NCBI GenBank assembly: GCA_935421135.1
Contig: OW285194.1
Coordinates: forward strand, 3,281,501-3,345,500
Direction of reading: 5' to 3'
DNA: 64,000 nucleotides
Origin: Bugulina stolonifera
Lineage: Eukaryota > Bryozoa > Gymnolaemata > Cheilostomatida > Bugulidae
Shown: in pieces, positions 22,190 through 34,000 of the stretch
How positions within the stretch are numbered: position 1 is the first letter of the stretch
Layout: the number at the start of each line of letters is the position of its first letter
The notes under the pieces: generated by a model
What the model saw: the letters and a program-made list of their open reading frames with translations, nothing else
Databases searched by the model: none
What the model was told of the DNA's origin: nothing
Position numbers and translations under genes: made by a program

Positions 22190-22600
22190 TCTACATGTAC
22201 ATGTATATCACTTTCAAAGTAGTCCCCTTGCCTATCTACACACCACTGGAGATGAGCTTTCCATGAAGCCATGCACTCTTTGAACTAGATTTCTGGAATC
22301 CGCTTCAGTACGTCCGCCGTTGTCTTTTTTACTGCACTGAGAGTGTCAAAGTGACTGCCTATCAACTTTTTTTTCAACTTTGGGGATAAGAAGACATTGT
22401 TTAGTGCCAGATCTAAAGAATAGTAAAGGTTGGAACATTTTTGAGTTGAAATTTTAGCCATAAATTCAGTTACTTTTACGGCTGTGTGTGCTGGCGCATT
22501 GTCCTGGTGAATGGTGGAGTCTTGCTTTCTCCATCTCTCCGGTCTTCTGCGACGATATTGAGTTTCTCAGGTTCATCAAAACTTCCAAATAGATACATGT
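22190..22600 (-). pseudogene. Decayed mariner-family transposase fragment
   Basis: The minus strand encodes HQDNAPAHTA (mariner second catalytic Asp), a degenerate YYSLDLAL in place of YSPDLAP, then FLSPKLKKKL and, after an in-frame TAG, a tail of the type WCVDRQGDYFE. This order and spacing match the C-terminal half of mariner transposases. The in-frame stop and the missing N-terminal half show that it is dead. Diverged upstream parts may extend to about 22900. TIRs were not identified. Confidence 0.85.
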
Positions 22601-23764
22601 GGTTGTTGGATAATTATCTGACCTTGTTGGATAACTGTTTGAGCATGCTGGGTAAATGTTTAACCTTGTGGCATCCACTATTGGTGAACCAGTTGGTCAT
22701 TTTCAACAGAAATTTGCCTTCCAGCTCGCGAGTCTTCTTCAACCTCATCTGCCCTCTTTGAACCTTTTGTACTACACAAAAAACTTTTCCTTCACTTAGA
22801 TGACCTTTACTTTTCTCACATTTTAAAAAAAATTTCAGCACTAGAAAGCAGTGCTGTTGTAAAGTGATTAAAAAGATGCAGAGCATTGACCATGTAAATT
22901 TTTATCAAGAAAAGACAACTGCAACTATGTTGGCAGCACCAGTCCTGGAACTTACCGGTCGCCCTTCGTATATCTGCTATTAGCTGAGAAAAGTCAGTCT
23001 ATTATGTACGGTACAGGATACACTGTAAATGAAATAAATTTTGTGAATTTTGTAACAAAGTTGATATTTGTAAATTGTTTTTGCTGACGCTGTAATAGCA
23101 GAGTCTCATTACTCATAACCCACATGTACAAATTGTGACTAAATATTTAAATATACATAGCTAGTAGCATCACCAAAACAAGGATGGGTTGATTTTTCAC
23201 AGACAATAATGTAATGGGCAGTCGCTGCCTGAAATCTACACCAGCCTGATAGGTCCTCTGTTTATGGCACTTATCATTGCAATAACTCATACAGAATTAC
23301 AATTCAATGTACAATGCTTAGGGTGAACTCTATTTCATGAGCTAAACAGTTTAGGATGTTTTTATTTGCTGCAGAAACAAGGAAGCTGATAATTAGGACC
23401 TTCTTCGAACCTCTATTGGAGGGTACAGTTACAGTTAAATGTACAGCTGTACATAATATATTAATATAGCAGCCCCGATAGAAGGATACCAATCAAATCT
23501 ATGTTGTTGTAATAAATTGTCCTGCTATAGTTTATCTGATCAGTTAATGCAATCTGTTCAGTAGGAATGGTTAGTAGGAGAGACCAGGAATTGTCTAGTT
23601 GTTTGTGAAACATGTACATGTACATGTACATTGTAGTATGTAGCCAGCTAAGTGGGTACTAAGCCACTTGAATTTACATTCAAATTTTTCTACTGTTCAA
23701 AAATTTCAGTTACATGTAGAAGCATAACAAACCCTTCAGTGGCACTGGCAATTTCTTCACTCCA

Positions 23765-24240
23765 CAATGTGTTGTAACAGTAGCAATAACATCGTGTATA
23801 AATGCAGAGATAGACCGAGTTTCCAGTCTAGTAGACTTACCTGCATGAAATAGTCTAAGTTGTTTTGTTACATACACTTATATTATGTGATCTGGGAGTC
23901 TATGTCTGACTTGGAAATTGAATTGTGGGCAGGGCCGAGGAGTGATTATTTGGTATCAAATGTATTAGCGGGTAATGAGATTTTTTCCATGCTGTAGTCG
24001 ACATGTATTTATAAAAAAACCCTGATACTAGTATTTGTTTGCAATTCTGAGACCTTGTGTACTTCCGATAGTTTATCATACCTTTTATGCATTGCACAAC
24101 ATTTTGCTGGAAACGGATGTAGTATAAAGAGGAGAGGTGTTCTGCTGCTGATGGTCACTTGTTCTTGAGACTGTAATAAAGTTACTGTCTTCTATTACTG
24201 GATAGTGGTTTGTGTGTTGTCTACTAACTCTCAGTGGAAG
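23765..24240 (+). mobile_element. Possible solo LTR or promoter-polyA unit
   Basis: TATAAAGAG (about 24124) is followed about 50 bases later by GTAATAAAG and a T/G-rich tail, the R-U5 arrangement of an LTR. A possible start TGTGTTGTAAC lies near 23767. No second copy, target duplication or gag/pol was seen, so this is weak. Confidence 0.3.
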
Positions 24241-25689
24241 CTCCCCTGGCAACCAGCGTCATAGTACCCATGCAAAACACTAAATAGACGGTCTACTTCG
24301 ACCTAAGGGTCACCTGATAAAGAACCAGTATTAAATGCTAGTCATACCTATCCTTTCCACTCAGTACATGTCATTGGCAAGGTTGACAGACCAATCACAA
24401 CCACCTGTTATTACCTGTCACACCATTTGACTGAAGCTGTCATTTACAGTGTATCTTTGAAGCAAAATATTCAGCTCTACTAGTTTGAAGTAATGGTGGG
24501 AAGTATCTACTATGTACGTATCTTGATAAAATGTCACTAGAGTACACATCGAGTACATGTACACTCAGTGGAACTCTCTCTTTACAGCCTCATTGAGATG
24601 CATGTAAATAGGCTATATGAAATATTTCATATTATTTAGAAAGATTTGCTAATCATTGTAGAAGCTACTTTGTTGAACTACACAATCATGGTGTGCAATA
24701 ATAAGTTAACGTGAATGGTATTATATTGTATTTTAGAAGTGTTTGCTAGGGTCAGTGATAATCAAATTCTGGGTTGATATCACACAGTCTCATCGTTGAC
24801 TTGTCAGTGGAAAACAAGACAACGAATAGAATTAGGTAAGTTACAATCTCTGAATCAATTGCATCTGATTGTACGAACTCAATAATACACATGTCCGAGT
24901 AAAAACATATTTACTAATGCAGAACTTTTGGAGTGTACGACGGAAATATTCACAGGGAAAAGAGCAGACTTTAGCAGATGTTCTTCAATCCAAACCATAT
25001 TGAAGACGACGAAATAGTGTTAGTTGTGAATATATCCTTCACCTTCAATCAAACATTTTAGCAAAAGAGTCTTTTAAAAAGAGTTAATATTATAAGTTCC
25101 TGGATGTGTCCATTTGTTGAAACGAAACGACATTTCACAGATATTTGATTGGTTGATATACAGTCTATAAATAACTTATTAATCAGAATGCTGATTTATT
25201 AGCCAATATTTCGTTGGACAGTAAAATAGTTGCTGGGTGTCAAACACAGCATAAGTTGTTCTGCTAGTTTACTTTGCATAAAGTTACATAACCATGCTTT
25301 AAGTTTACAGGTTTTTATTCTAAAAAAACATGTGGGTGCATAGTTTTAGTTTTAGCATTATCAATGTAAAAATCAGAAACTGCTAAAATATAAAATACAT
25401 GTAATAGAGTCAACAAAGTGCTCAGCATTCAAACGTTCTAGAAAATTCCAGCTTAAAAATAAACGTGCAAAATCACCTAGTATTATGTTGTGTAATAATT
25501 TGTGAAATCTCTGGTATCGGAAATAGTTTGAACTCTTTAGTGACGAGCATGTAGAATTATTTAGCTAAGTGAATGTTATTACCTACTCACTGCTCAACTA
25601 CACATACATGTATTATTTTGTTGGACTGTACAAATAGACACCAACAAGGTCTTGTGTCTCCAGAGATACTGGCTGATTGCCTACATATA

Positions 25690-25870
25690 CAATGTATATA
25701 TTATACACGTACAATAGTAGATGACTCTATAATACTTGTAGATACTAGTTGATTACCTATAGTGTAGATAGTAATTATTGACTCTATAGATACTGTTTAG
25801 TCACCTATAGTGTAGATAGTGGTTGACTTTACTAAAATAGATACTGTTTAGTCACTTATTAGTATAGCTG
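25690..25870. repeat. Degenerate about 55-bp tandem repeat
   Basis: Three to four copies share actctatagatactg, ttagtcacctatagtgtagatag and variants. Confidence 0.7.
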
Positions 25871-26164
25871 GTGAGTGAAATAGACATCTGCATATGGATG
25901 TAGATCTGAAGAAAAAGTATTGGAGCACATTTTGTGCAGACCAACAAGTATTTGAAATATGAAAATCGAAATGAGGTCTTTAAATAAAAGCCTTTTCCCA
26001 AAGACAAGAGCGGTGCCACTATAATAATGTGTTCTATAACATGTACATTGTATGTAGTTTTATGTACAACAATACACCAGAACCTCTATCACTATGTTTA
26101 TATCCATCAGGTGAAGTTGATCAACTAAATTACCACTGGACTGAAACCACACGACGTATTCATT

Positions 26165-27160
26165 ATGGCTGAGAGTATAGAAGCTTTGGGTGCTGGCGAT
26201 CTCATGGAAATAGTTGCTGGAGGTGGTCTCTGTGTAACTGGGGGAAGAAGGGAAGAAGTTGGAGAGATTCTTAAAGTACAACAATAATTTCGGAAACCTT
26301 TGAAAAGATTCCTGGGAGTCATTTGTTTTTGTTACGTTGTTTTCTCCATTGTTCAAATTGTTCTTGAAGCGATTTCTTTCCATACCTGCAGTACTGCACC
26401 AGGAGTGGTGTATGGGACAGGATTGTACATGTGGTTAGTATCTCTTATAGTGATCACAAGTGTTGTGATACCCATAGAGATGTGGCTGATGCCATATTTC
26501 ATTAGCAAGAAGCCAAGTTGCTGGGATAGGTGTGTCGCTGAGAATACAGATCCGTACTGTCTCTGCAACGAATCGTCTAGCCACTGTATAAATAGCAACG
26601 TTTGTAATATGAGAGTAGCTGTGTATCTGTTTATGCTGTTAGATAGTGTTTCACACATGGTGCTTTCTTCAGGGAAAATATTATTTGCTGAGGATGAAAA
26701 CGAAGCCAATGGTGTCGCATTCAGAAGTGTTTCTAACAGTTTGGCAATTGCGATACTAGGATGTATTGAAACGGTTGCTTTTTATGTTCGCTGGGCCCAG
26801 TTGGGTGTTCAACTCCAACATTTGAGAAGAAACTGCTCTTCCGCTGCATTCCGTCATATGTTTGTCTTCAAGTTTATTCCATTTTTCACATCTTTGCTTC
26901 GTTGGGCAATGGCTATTGCAAGTGCTGTTACTGTTTCTGGGTTGACATATAAGAAACAGGAGAAACATCCCCGATACAACTATGATGTGACAAGTACAAC
27001 TCCAAATTCTGTTCTAACACCTGAATCATCACTGTCTGGCTTACCTCCAAGCCTGAGTATTTTATTTACTATCGGTATGTATTCTGGGGTAGTACTAGGG
27101 TATTCATGCCTACTAGTTTGTTGTGCTTGTTTTCGTGCATGGTGTAAAAAAGATCACTAA
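26165..27160 (+). pseudogene. Multi-pass membrane protein gene split by one in-frame TAA
   Basis: From ATG 26165 the frame runs 40 codons to TAA at 26285-26287. It then continues in the same frame, without a nearby ATG, for another 290 codons to TAA 27158-27160. There are no other stops and no intron that would bypass the stop in phase. The downstream part has about six hydrophobic segments (for example FLGVICFCYVVFSIV and LVSLIVITSVVIPIEM) and a cysteine-rich loop (CWDRCVAENTDPYCLC). This is the pattern of a plasma- or organelle-membrane protein. I do not recognise the family. The long intact remainder suggests recent inactivation, an allele, stop readthrough or a sequencing error. An AATAAA at about 27413 could be its polyadenylation signal. 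Confidence 0.6.
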
Positions 27161-27619
27161 GTGTTGACAGATTGAAGGATTTGTGCTACCAGAGATAGAG
27201 AGGCTTATTATGCTTCTCATCTTATTGAAACTATTTTATTTTATTACAATATTCACATACATGACGTTGTACAATTATAACTGTTGGGTCAAACATTCAT
27301 TAAAACCCTGACGGATGTTTCCAAGTTTTTACATTTTAATAATTAAAACATACAGCAAGAACAATTACTATTTCTCCGGATCAGAAATGTAACCTAGTGA
27401 ATGGAATGACCGAATAAAAAATTATCGATCATCGTTTACGATCATACATTTTTTCGGCTTTGGTGCTGTTATATTCTGTATCTTGTATCGTATTAGAATA
27501 TTATGGAAGTTTTTCTCTATATTATTCATGGATTTGTAGGTTAGAATTACTCAAATTTAGCTGAGGTCAAATTTGTCAAATCTTAATTTTTCGTTAGAAG
27601 TAATGTTACCTTTATCTTA

Positions 27620-27935
27620 GAGATACATTTATATGTTATATCAGTTAATACTTAGGGATACATGTATATGTTATATCAGTTTATACTTAGAGGTACATGT
27701 ATATGTTATATCAGTTTATACTTAGATATACATGTACATGTATATGTTATATCAGTTTATACTTAGAGATACATGTATATGTTATATCAGTTTATCTTAG
27801 ATATACATGTACATGTTATATCAGTTTATACTTAGAGGTACATGTATATGTTATATCAGTTTATCTTAGATATACATGTACATGTTATATCCGTTTATAC
27901 TCAGAGATACATGTATATGTTATATCAGTTAATAC
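27620..27935. repeat. About 35-bp minisatellite (acatgtatatgttatatcag)
   Basis: Eight to nine units of about 30-40 bp. Each has tatatgttatatcagttta, then cttaga(g/t), then a tacatgta variant. Length differences come from loss of 'tac' and extra acatgt. Confidence 0.93.
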
Positions 27936-28820
27936 TCCCTTTGAAATAAAATTGTACTAAAATAATTGGTTCAGATTAGTTTCCTTTTAATAAACATATA
28001 AGTCTAGTTTAAATTGATGAGGGATTTTTAATTCAATAGATATGGATCAATTAAACTGTATTCATTAAATAGTTTCACATTTTTAATGTGAACACAACTC
28101 CTAATTATGCAGTGAACGTGAAAAACCACGATTAGAGGAGCTTTGAATGGCCTCATTGTTATTAATATTGCAGTGCTGCATGTGCATTCGATGTGGTTAA
28201 TATTTCACCCACACTTGTATGTAGGGGAAGGCAATCGTGAATGAATGTTCAATATCCAAAATCGCGTGTTACACCAACTTAGTTTGATTATTAATACATG
28301 ATTGTATGTACAAAAACAACTGTGTATGGGGAACTGTTTGGCCCGACACCTTGCTTCATGCACTGTTATAGTGTGTTAATTAGGTAATCACAATCAGTGA
28401 TCGAATAAACTCAGTACTTTGATGACAGGCAATTTACACTAATACTATTATATACATGTTTTTCTTTTAAGATAATTGTATAATCATGCTTTTGGTTACA
28501 GTTTTGTATGACTTGTAGCAACTGAGTCTACCAGCATTGACACTGTGTCTTGTCCTCTTTTATTGGATAAGAGCAAACGTTTCTCTGACTACAGATGGCG
28601 TGGCTTTATTGGCAAGATGGCAGATTATATATTATCTTTAAACATACACGTACATGTATTTATTATTTATTTGTTCCAACAATGATCAGTGAGGTGCAGC
28701 CCATTCCCTAGATTCATACACTGGGTTCCCATGGTTAGAACCCACTGCAGTTTAACCTCGGTTCAGCCATAGAATGACTCAGCTCGCACTGATTTAGCAA
28801 ACTCAGTCAGTGCATACTCT

Positions 28821-28844
28821 CAGCTCGCATGTACATGCGAGCTG
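28821..28844. repeat. 24-bp perfect palindrome
   Basis: Two 12-base arms, CAGCTCGCATGT and its exact complement, meet without a spacer. GCTCGCA/TGCGAGC words also occur nearby (28791 and 28864). Confidence 0.8.
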
Positions 28845-31044
28845 GTTATATGCCAACGCTTAGTGCGAGCTATTAATAGTTCATGGGATGGCTTAATACT
28901 GTAGTATCTATGCACCACTGGCCAAGGCTGGGCCTGCACAGGCACTACTGGCTTGTGAGAGAGAGCGACAATAACTCTGTGTGTATGATTATTGGCTACC
29001 TGTTAGCAATACAGGTGGGGCACCCTAGCTTTGTCTCCCAGTACCTACATGTAGTTACCACCCTAAGTAGGGACTGGGTGTGCTGCTATCCTAGTTACAC
29101 CTTGATCGATCCCTCATTAGTTTGGTAGAGTATGTAGAAATAGTGTATTACATAAAACTATCCTATTTAGGTATAAGATTGACTGCACTGTACAACAGAA
29201 CTGCCTCTCTTTTATAGTACTGCAAACAAGAGGCTAAATTACATGTACATTTGAGATTGGCTAATTGGTAAGAAGACTGCGCGGCGTCTGACCAACTACT
29301 AACAGCTCACTGTCGGGTTAAACCCACAAGTAAACAACATAATAGGTGAGTACAATATAATATTAATGTACTATATAAAGTTATCAAAGGATAATGTAAT
29401 TGCTAATAATGCATGACGATTGAGTCAATGCTAATATGTATGTGTAGTAATAAGTGATACGACTGGAGCTGGCTAGCCACAACCTGGCCGCCTGATTGTC
29501 CTAGCAGTTGATGTTGGTAGCTGTACGGCCGTCCGCCCGGGTAGTTGCATGGCCATGACTGGGAAGCTGTCTATCACACTACGCACTGCAAACCACAGCT
29601 GTTACTAGTGCGAGCTGTAAGCTAGTTTGAACAACAAAAATCCAATGATGGGACATCTAATTTGTCAATTAAGTCAGAAGTCAAGCATTCTTCAGTTGCA
29701 ATGCTTAAAATAATGAGCGCCTGGGAAGTGACTCAACACTATAATTAGGATTTGTGTGGTCGATATACGTGTACATGTAATGCTATTATGGCATCATGTT
29801 ATGTCAAAGTGCCCTAATTTAGGAGCACAACGCATTGATCCGCTGGGCCAATACAATTATTACAACTTTATATTGATAATATTATATTCCTGGCTGAAGT
29901 AACACCTTTTTTGGAATAAACCCTGTAATACATCATAGTACAACGTACACTGTAGTTGCCCTCTTAATGCATCACTAAATGTACTACAAAATGTAAACAA
30001 TAAATTTTACAACACTGCAAATAACTACATCAAACTAAACTCTGGATAAGAGAGACATGTTGCTATCTACAGGGATAAGCTAAACAGTTATAGGTCAACT
30101 CAAACTGCATAATGCAATTAATACTACTGCATCATAATTGATAGCCATAATATATCATCCTTCTGTAAATTACATGAACAGTTCACTATCATTAATTTGT
30201 TACTATCAAGCAGAGCAATAATATGATAGTGCAACTCCAAGTAAATAGTTTTGAGTCTACATGTTGTGTTTGCAACTAACCATCATCATCATCAGCACCG
30301 TCTCGTTAGTTACGTACTCATACATGTATATCTGTGAGAAAACAGTAGTCAACAATCCCCTGGTAACCCTGGTAAGTCTGGAATGACAGAGTAATTCTTG
30401 CAATTACTGTAATTGTAATATTATTGATATTTTTAGTCTGGGTTAATAACTTTATGATAAATAATGAAACCAGACAAATTTTTAGATTTTTGAATTCATT
30501 GTTTCAACACCAGTCCTCTCCACGCGTCATCATCAGAGGAATAGTACATTGCTAGAAAACGAAGGGGCTACTTTTATAATATACATGTACTAGATAAATG
30601 AAAATAATAAGTGTAACTTCGTTTGAAGCCTTTTCTACACATATACAATGTGCGTGTGAAAAACGCTTAGCAGAATATAAAGTATACAGTGTAGAAAATT
30701 TGGGCTATGCCCAGCTGATATGATCAGTGTTACATGACTTGTATTACACATGACTGTATTTCATAGTGGAGCTATAAACAACCACTTAATGCTAGGACGT
30801 TACCACCAAATCTCTCAAATAGTAATTTATTAGGAGAGATAAAATTGGTGGTAGCTGTCTACTTTTGTTCAATTCAGTGTCTCTGGGTGAACAACTCCAA
30901 AAGATATTGAAGTTTATTATATTCTTGAAAAACAATAATGAATATTTATGTATTACTTTTATATAACTTTGTAGTGAATTGTATTATTTACATGTTTAAT
31001 CATGACAAGCAATATTTTGCACTTTTTTGTCTTAATGAACCAGT

Positions 31045-34000
31045 CTAATTCCGCTGACTACCGGAGACCAGCGCTTTAAGCTCATCCATATAGTGACTAG
31101 TGAATGGCTTTAGTTTTGAAAATTCTTTTGAGGATCGTGGAGACGTGTTAAATATTGTTGTGTCTGTCATCGCAGTTGTAGCATTATTATGCTGCCCGGC
31201 TTGAACCATCAGCTTTCGAGCGGTTAGTGCAGAGATCTTCAGCAATGAAGATTCAGTATACAGATTGACTAACCCATCAAAGGTGTCATCATCAAACTTG
31301 AATCGCCTTCTAAGCTTTTCCTTATTTCGGAGTGAGCCATTGGTCAAAGACAGAGCCAAGGCAAATGTTCTACAAAATATGAGGTGCTATACCATGTCAG
31401 TCATTACACATGAAAGTACAGGTAGCAATATATTTTTGCTCTATTACATGTACTATTCTACACGTACTGTTTTAGGGTGTATGACTGGGGTTAGAACTAC
31501 CAGCCGTATTTTTTAGGATTTTCCAGGGTAATATGATGGAACAGAACAGTGAGACTTATGCACTGTTATTACAACTGCAACTGTTCAATATTTAGAACTC
31601 ACATTACCAGCTTGCACTTATTCCAAGCCTACCTCAGCAACCAGATCTTGGTCATCCTTGGCAGACGTCTATATTGTCCTCGCCGTACTTTAGCTCTCTG
31701 CACTCTGCTGAGTCCATTCCCAGTATCATAGAAATATGTGGCAAAAAACTAAAGTAGAAAATATACAACAGAGTTTGACACTACTAGCTACTTGTACATT
31801 GATTAGCAAGATATACTAAAGCGGGTGATAGAAACAGCTAGTTGTATTCACCGACTTTGAAGGCCAGTATTTAATAATATCACTACACAAATCTTGATAC
31901 TGCACTGTCTTGCATTGAAAAAAAAAGATTTTTATAGCAATGACATTCCGATATGCAATTATGATAGTGCGATAATTGAGGGTGAGGTTTTCTTACTTCG
32001 AACATAGCTTCCTCATCAGGTGGAGCGGTAGATGCCTGAAGCACCGTCTCAGCCACTAGCGTTGCCTCGTAGAGCCGTTCAGTTTGGAGACTCAACCTCT
32101 TGAGTACCAACGTAGATAAATTCTCACAAGGTATATTCAGTAAGAATGGATCAGCACTGCAATGTCAATGATGGAATAATATTATTATTTTGAGTTACAT
32201 TAGGTGGTATTTACATGTATGCTCTTATTCAATGCAGCCTCTCTTATTCAATCGAGCCTATTTTTAACTAGCCTGTTGCTGCAAAATCTTTCCAAAACCA
32301 GCAACAAATGATGAGCAATTGCACGAAAAAGTGTTTATTTTTTGCTTAAAATATAATGCTCACCTCCAAAATTATGTTATTGCACAATATGTAATTACAT
32401 GTAGTTCACTGGACAGTTTTAATTGCATTACGGATCTAAATTTTGTAATTCAAATATTTTTTCTAGAATGACTTTGAAATGAAAACTTCAGTCGCAGTTG
32501 GAGCTTTAGTCACAGGGTGTGTACTACTTTGTATGTTCTCATGAATAAATTAATTTAGCACTTCAATTGTTGGAGAAAAATAATTACTTTACTGAATTAC
32601 AATGCAAGTTTGAATTCTAGGTGAAGATACATGCATAATAGCAGCACCCAACATCTTTGTATTATTGCTACATAATATACATAAATTATTGTTCACATTG
32701 ACTACTATGCATTGCTAGTTACTATTATGACTAGCTACTAGTTTCCTACCGTCGTTACCATTACTTTTTGTCCGAAATCCACCAGTCTGCAATGTGTCAT
32801 CATGTACAAGTGCATTTTACGTGTAAGCAGTTGAAAAAAATTCTAATTCGGTTTTTATTTGACTTTCACTCAACAGAATAGACTCCTGCATAAACTTAAC
32901 ACAATTTCGATTGATCTTACAATAATTAATGTATTTATATCTAACAGGCTGACTACTGTTTCAGAAAAGTTGCACGTCTAGAAATTGGTCACATATCAGT
33001 GTGATACCACTCCTATAGCAAAGTGATTCCATGTCAATCCCAAAGTTGTTTACCATAGAATCATCATCATCATCATCCACAGTAAAATATAACCAATGAT
33101 GGTACTTACTTTGATCATTACCAATCACATCCCGAGTTTAAATTAAATTTACTTGTAACAATCTATCACAGAAACTTTGAATAGTTTCTCATCTTTCGAA
33201 TTAAATAAAGTATAGCATTTCTATACACTACAAGTACAAAAAATATTAATTTAAACTAGAACACTGTTGTGGGAAATAAATAGTAACTAGACATGCTTAA
33301 TGTTACCATGTTAATACACTAACCTTTGCCCAGCAGATGATCCCTTTATGGTCTTTGTGAGGCTGAGTGTTGCTGTGAACTCAACCTGAGCGTCACTCTC
33401 TACTAATTTACTCGCTGCACTGTTGTTTTGAGCTTGTATCGCACAGTGCATCGGGCTATTAACTGAAACAAAGTCAGAATGTTAGTTTAATTTGTAGTTC
33501 GAGATTTTAAAATGTCTGAAAGTATATTAAATGAGTTGATTCTTGAAACATGTAATAGTCGGTATTAATTGGAAGAATATTTACACGAATAATATTTATC
33601 CTTAAACCCATGTTTATACACAAAATAGCGAACTTCTGCAATTAATTACGTGTATAATTTGGTAACAATGCTTAAATTCTCAATCAGACTTCATGAAAAT
33701 GGCTTTTATCAGCAAAAAATAATAAACATACTTTGGTGACAAACACACTGTTCCTCCATTGTAGATGTTACATGTGGGGGGTTGGCCATATTTTTATGGC
33801 CGAACACTGAACTGGTGTATAGTGGTAGCGTGTTCTGTTCACCGCGGTAGGCAACTAGATGCCGTAAAGGCCCTGGGCTCAAACCCTAGTCAGGGACTGG
33901 TATTTTCATGGATTTGAAACAAGTCTCTGACATTTCAAAATAATTTCACTGTTGTGTAAATGAATACGCTCATGAAAAGTTGAATTTCAAAGTTAGACAT

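Larger units (their letters stand above)
22905..26160. other. Intergenic, no gene seen
   Basis: AT-rich DNA with ACATGTACATGT runs. It holds the LTR-like promoter/polyadenylation pair near 24123-24180 and a degenerate roughly 55-bp repeat at 25690-25870. No supported exons were found. Confidence 0.5.
27161..31044. other. Intergenic, no gene seen
   Basis: Contains the minisatellite at 27620-27935, a 24-bp perfect palindrome at 28821-28844 and scattered ACATGTA motifs. I find no exon chain on either strand. Confidence 0.5.

Noticed and set aside
31045..31369. SOCS box at the C-terminus of the ankyrin protein
   Set aside because: Only a loose Leu/Ala pattern; the conserved Cys/Pro positions of a SOCS box are not seen.
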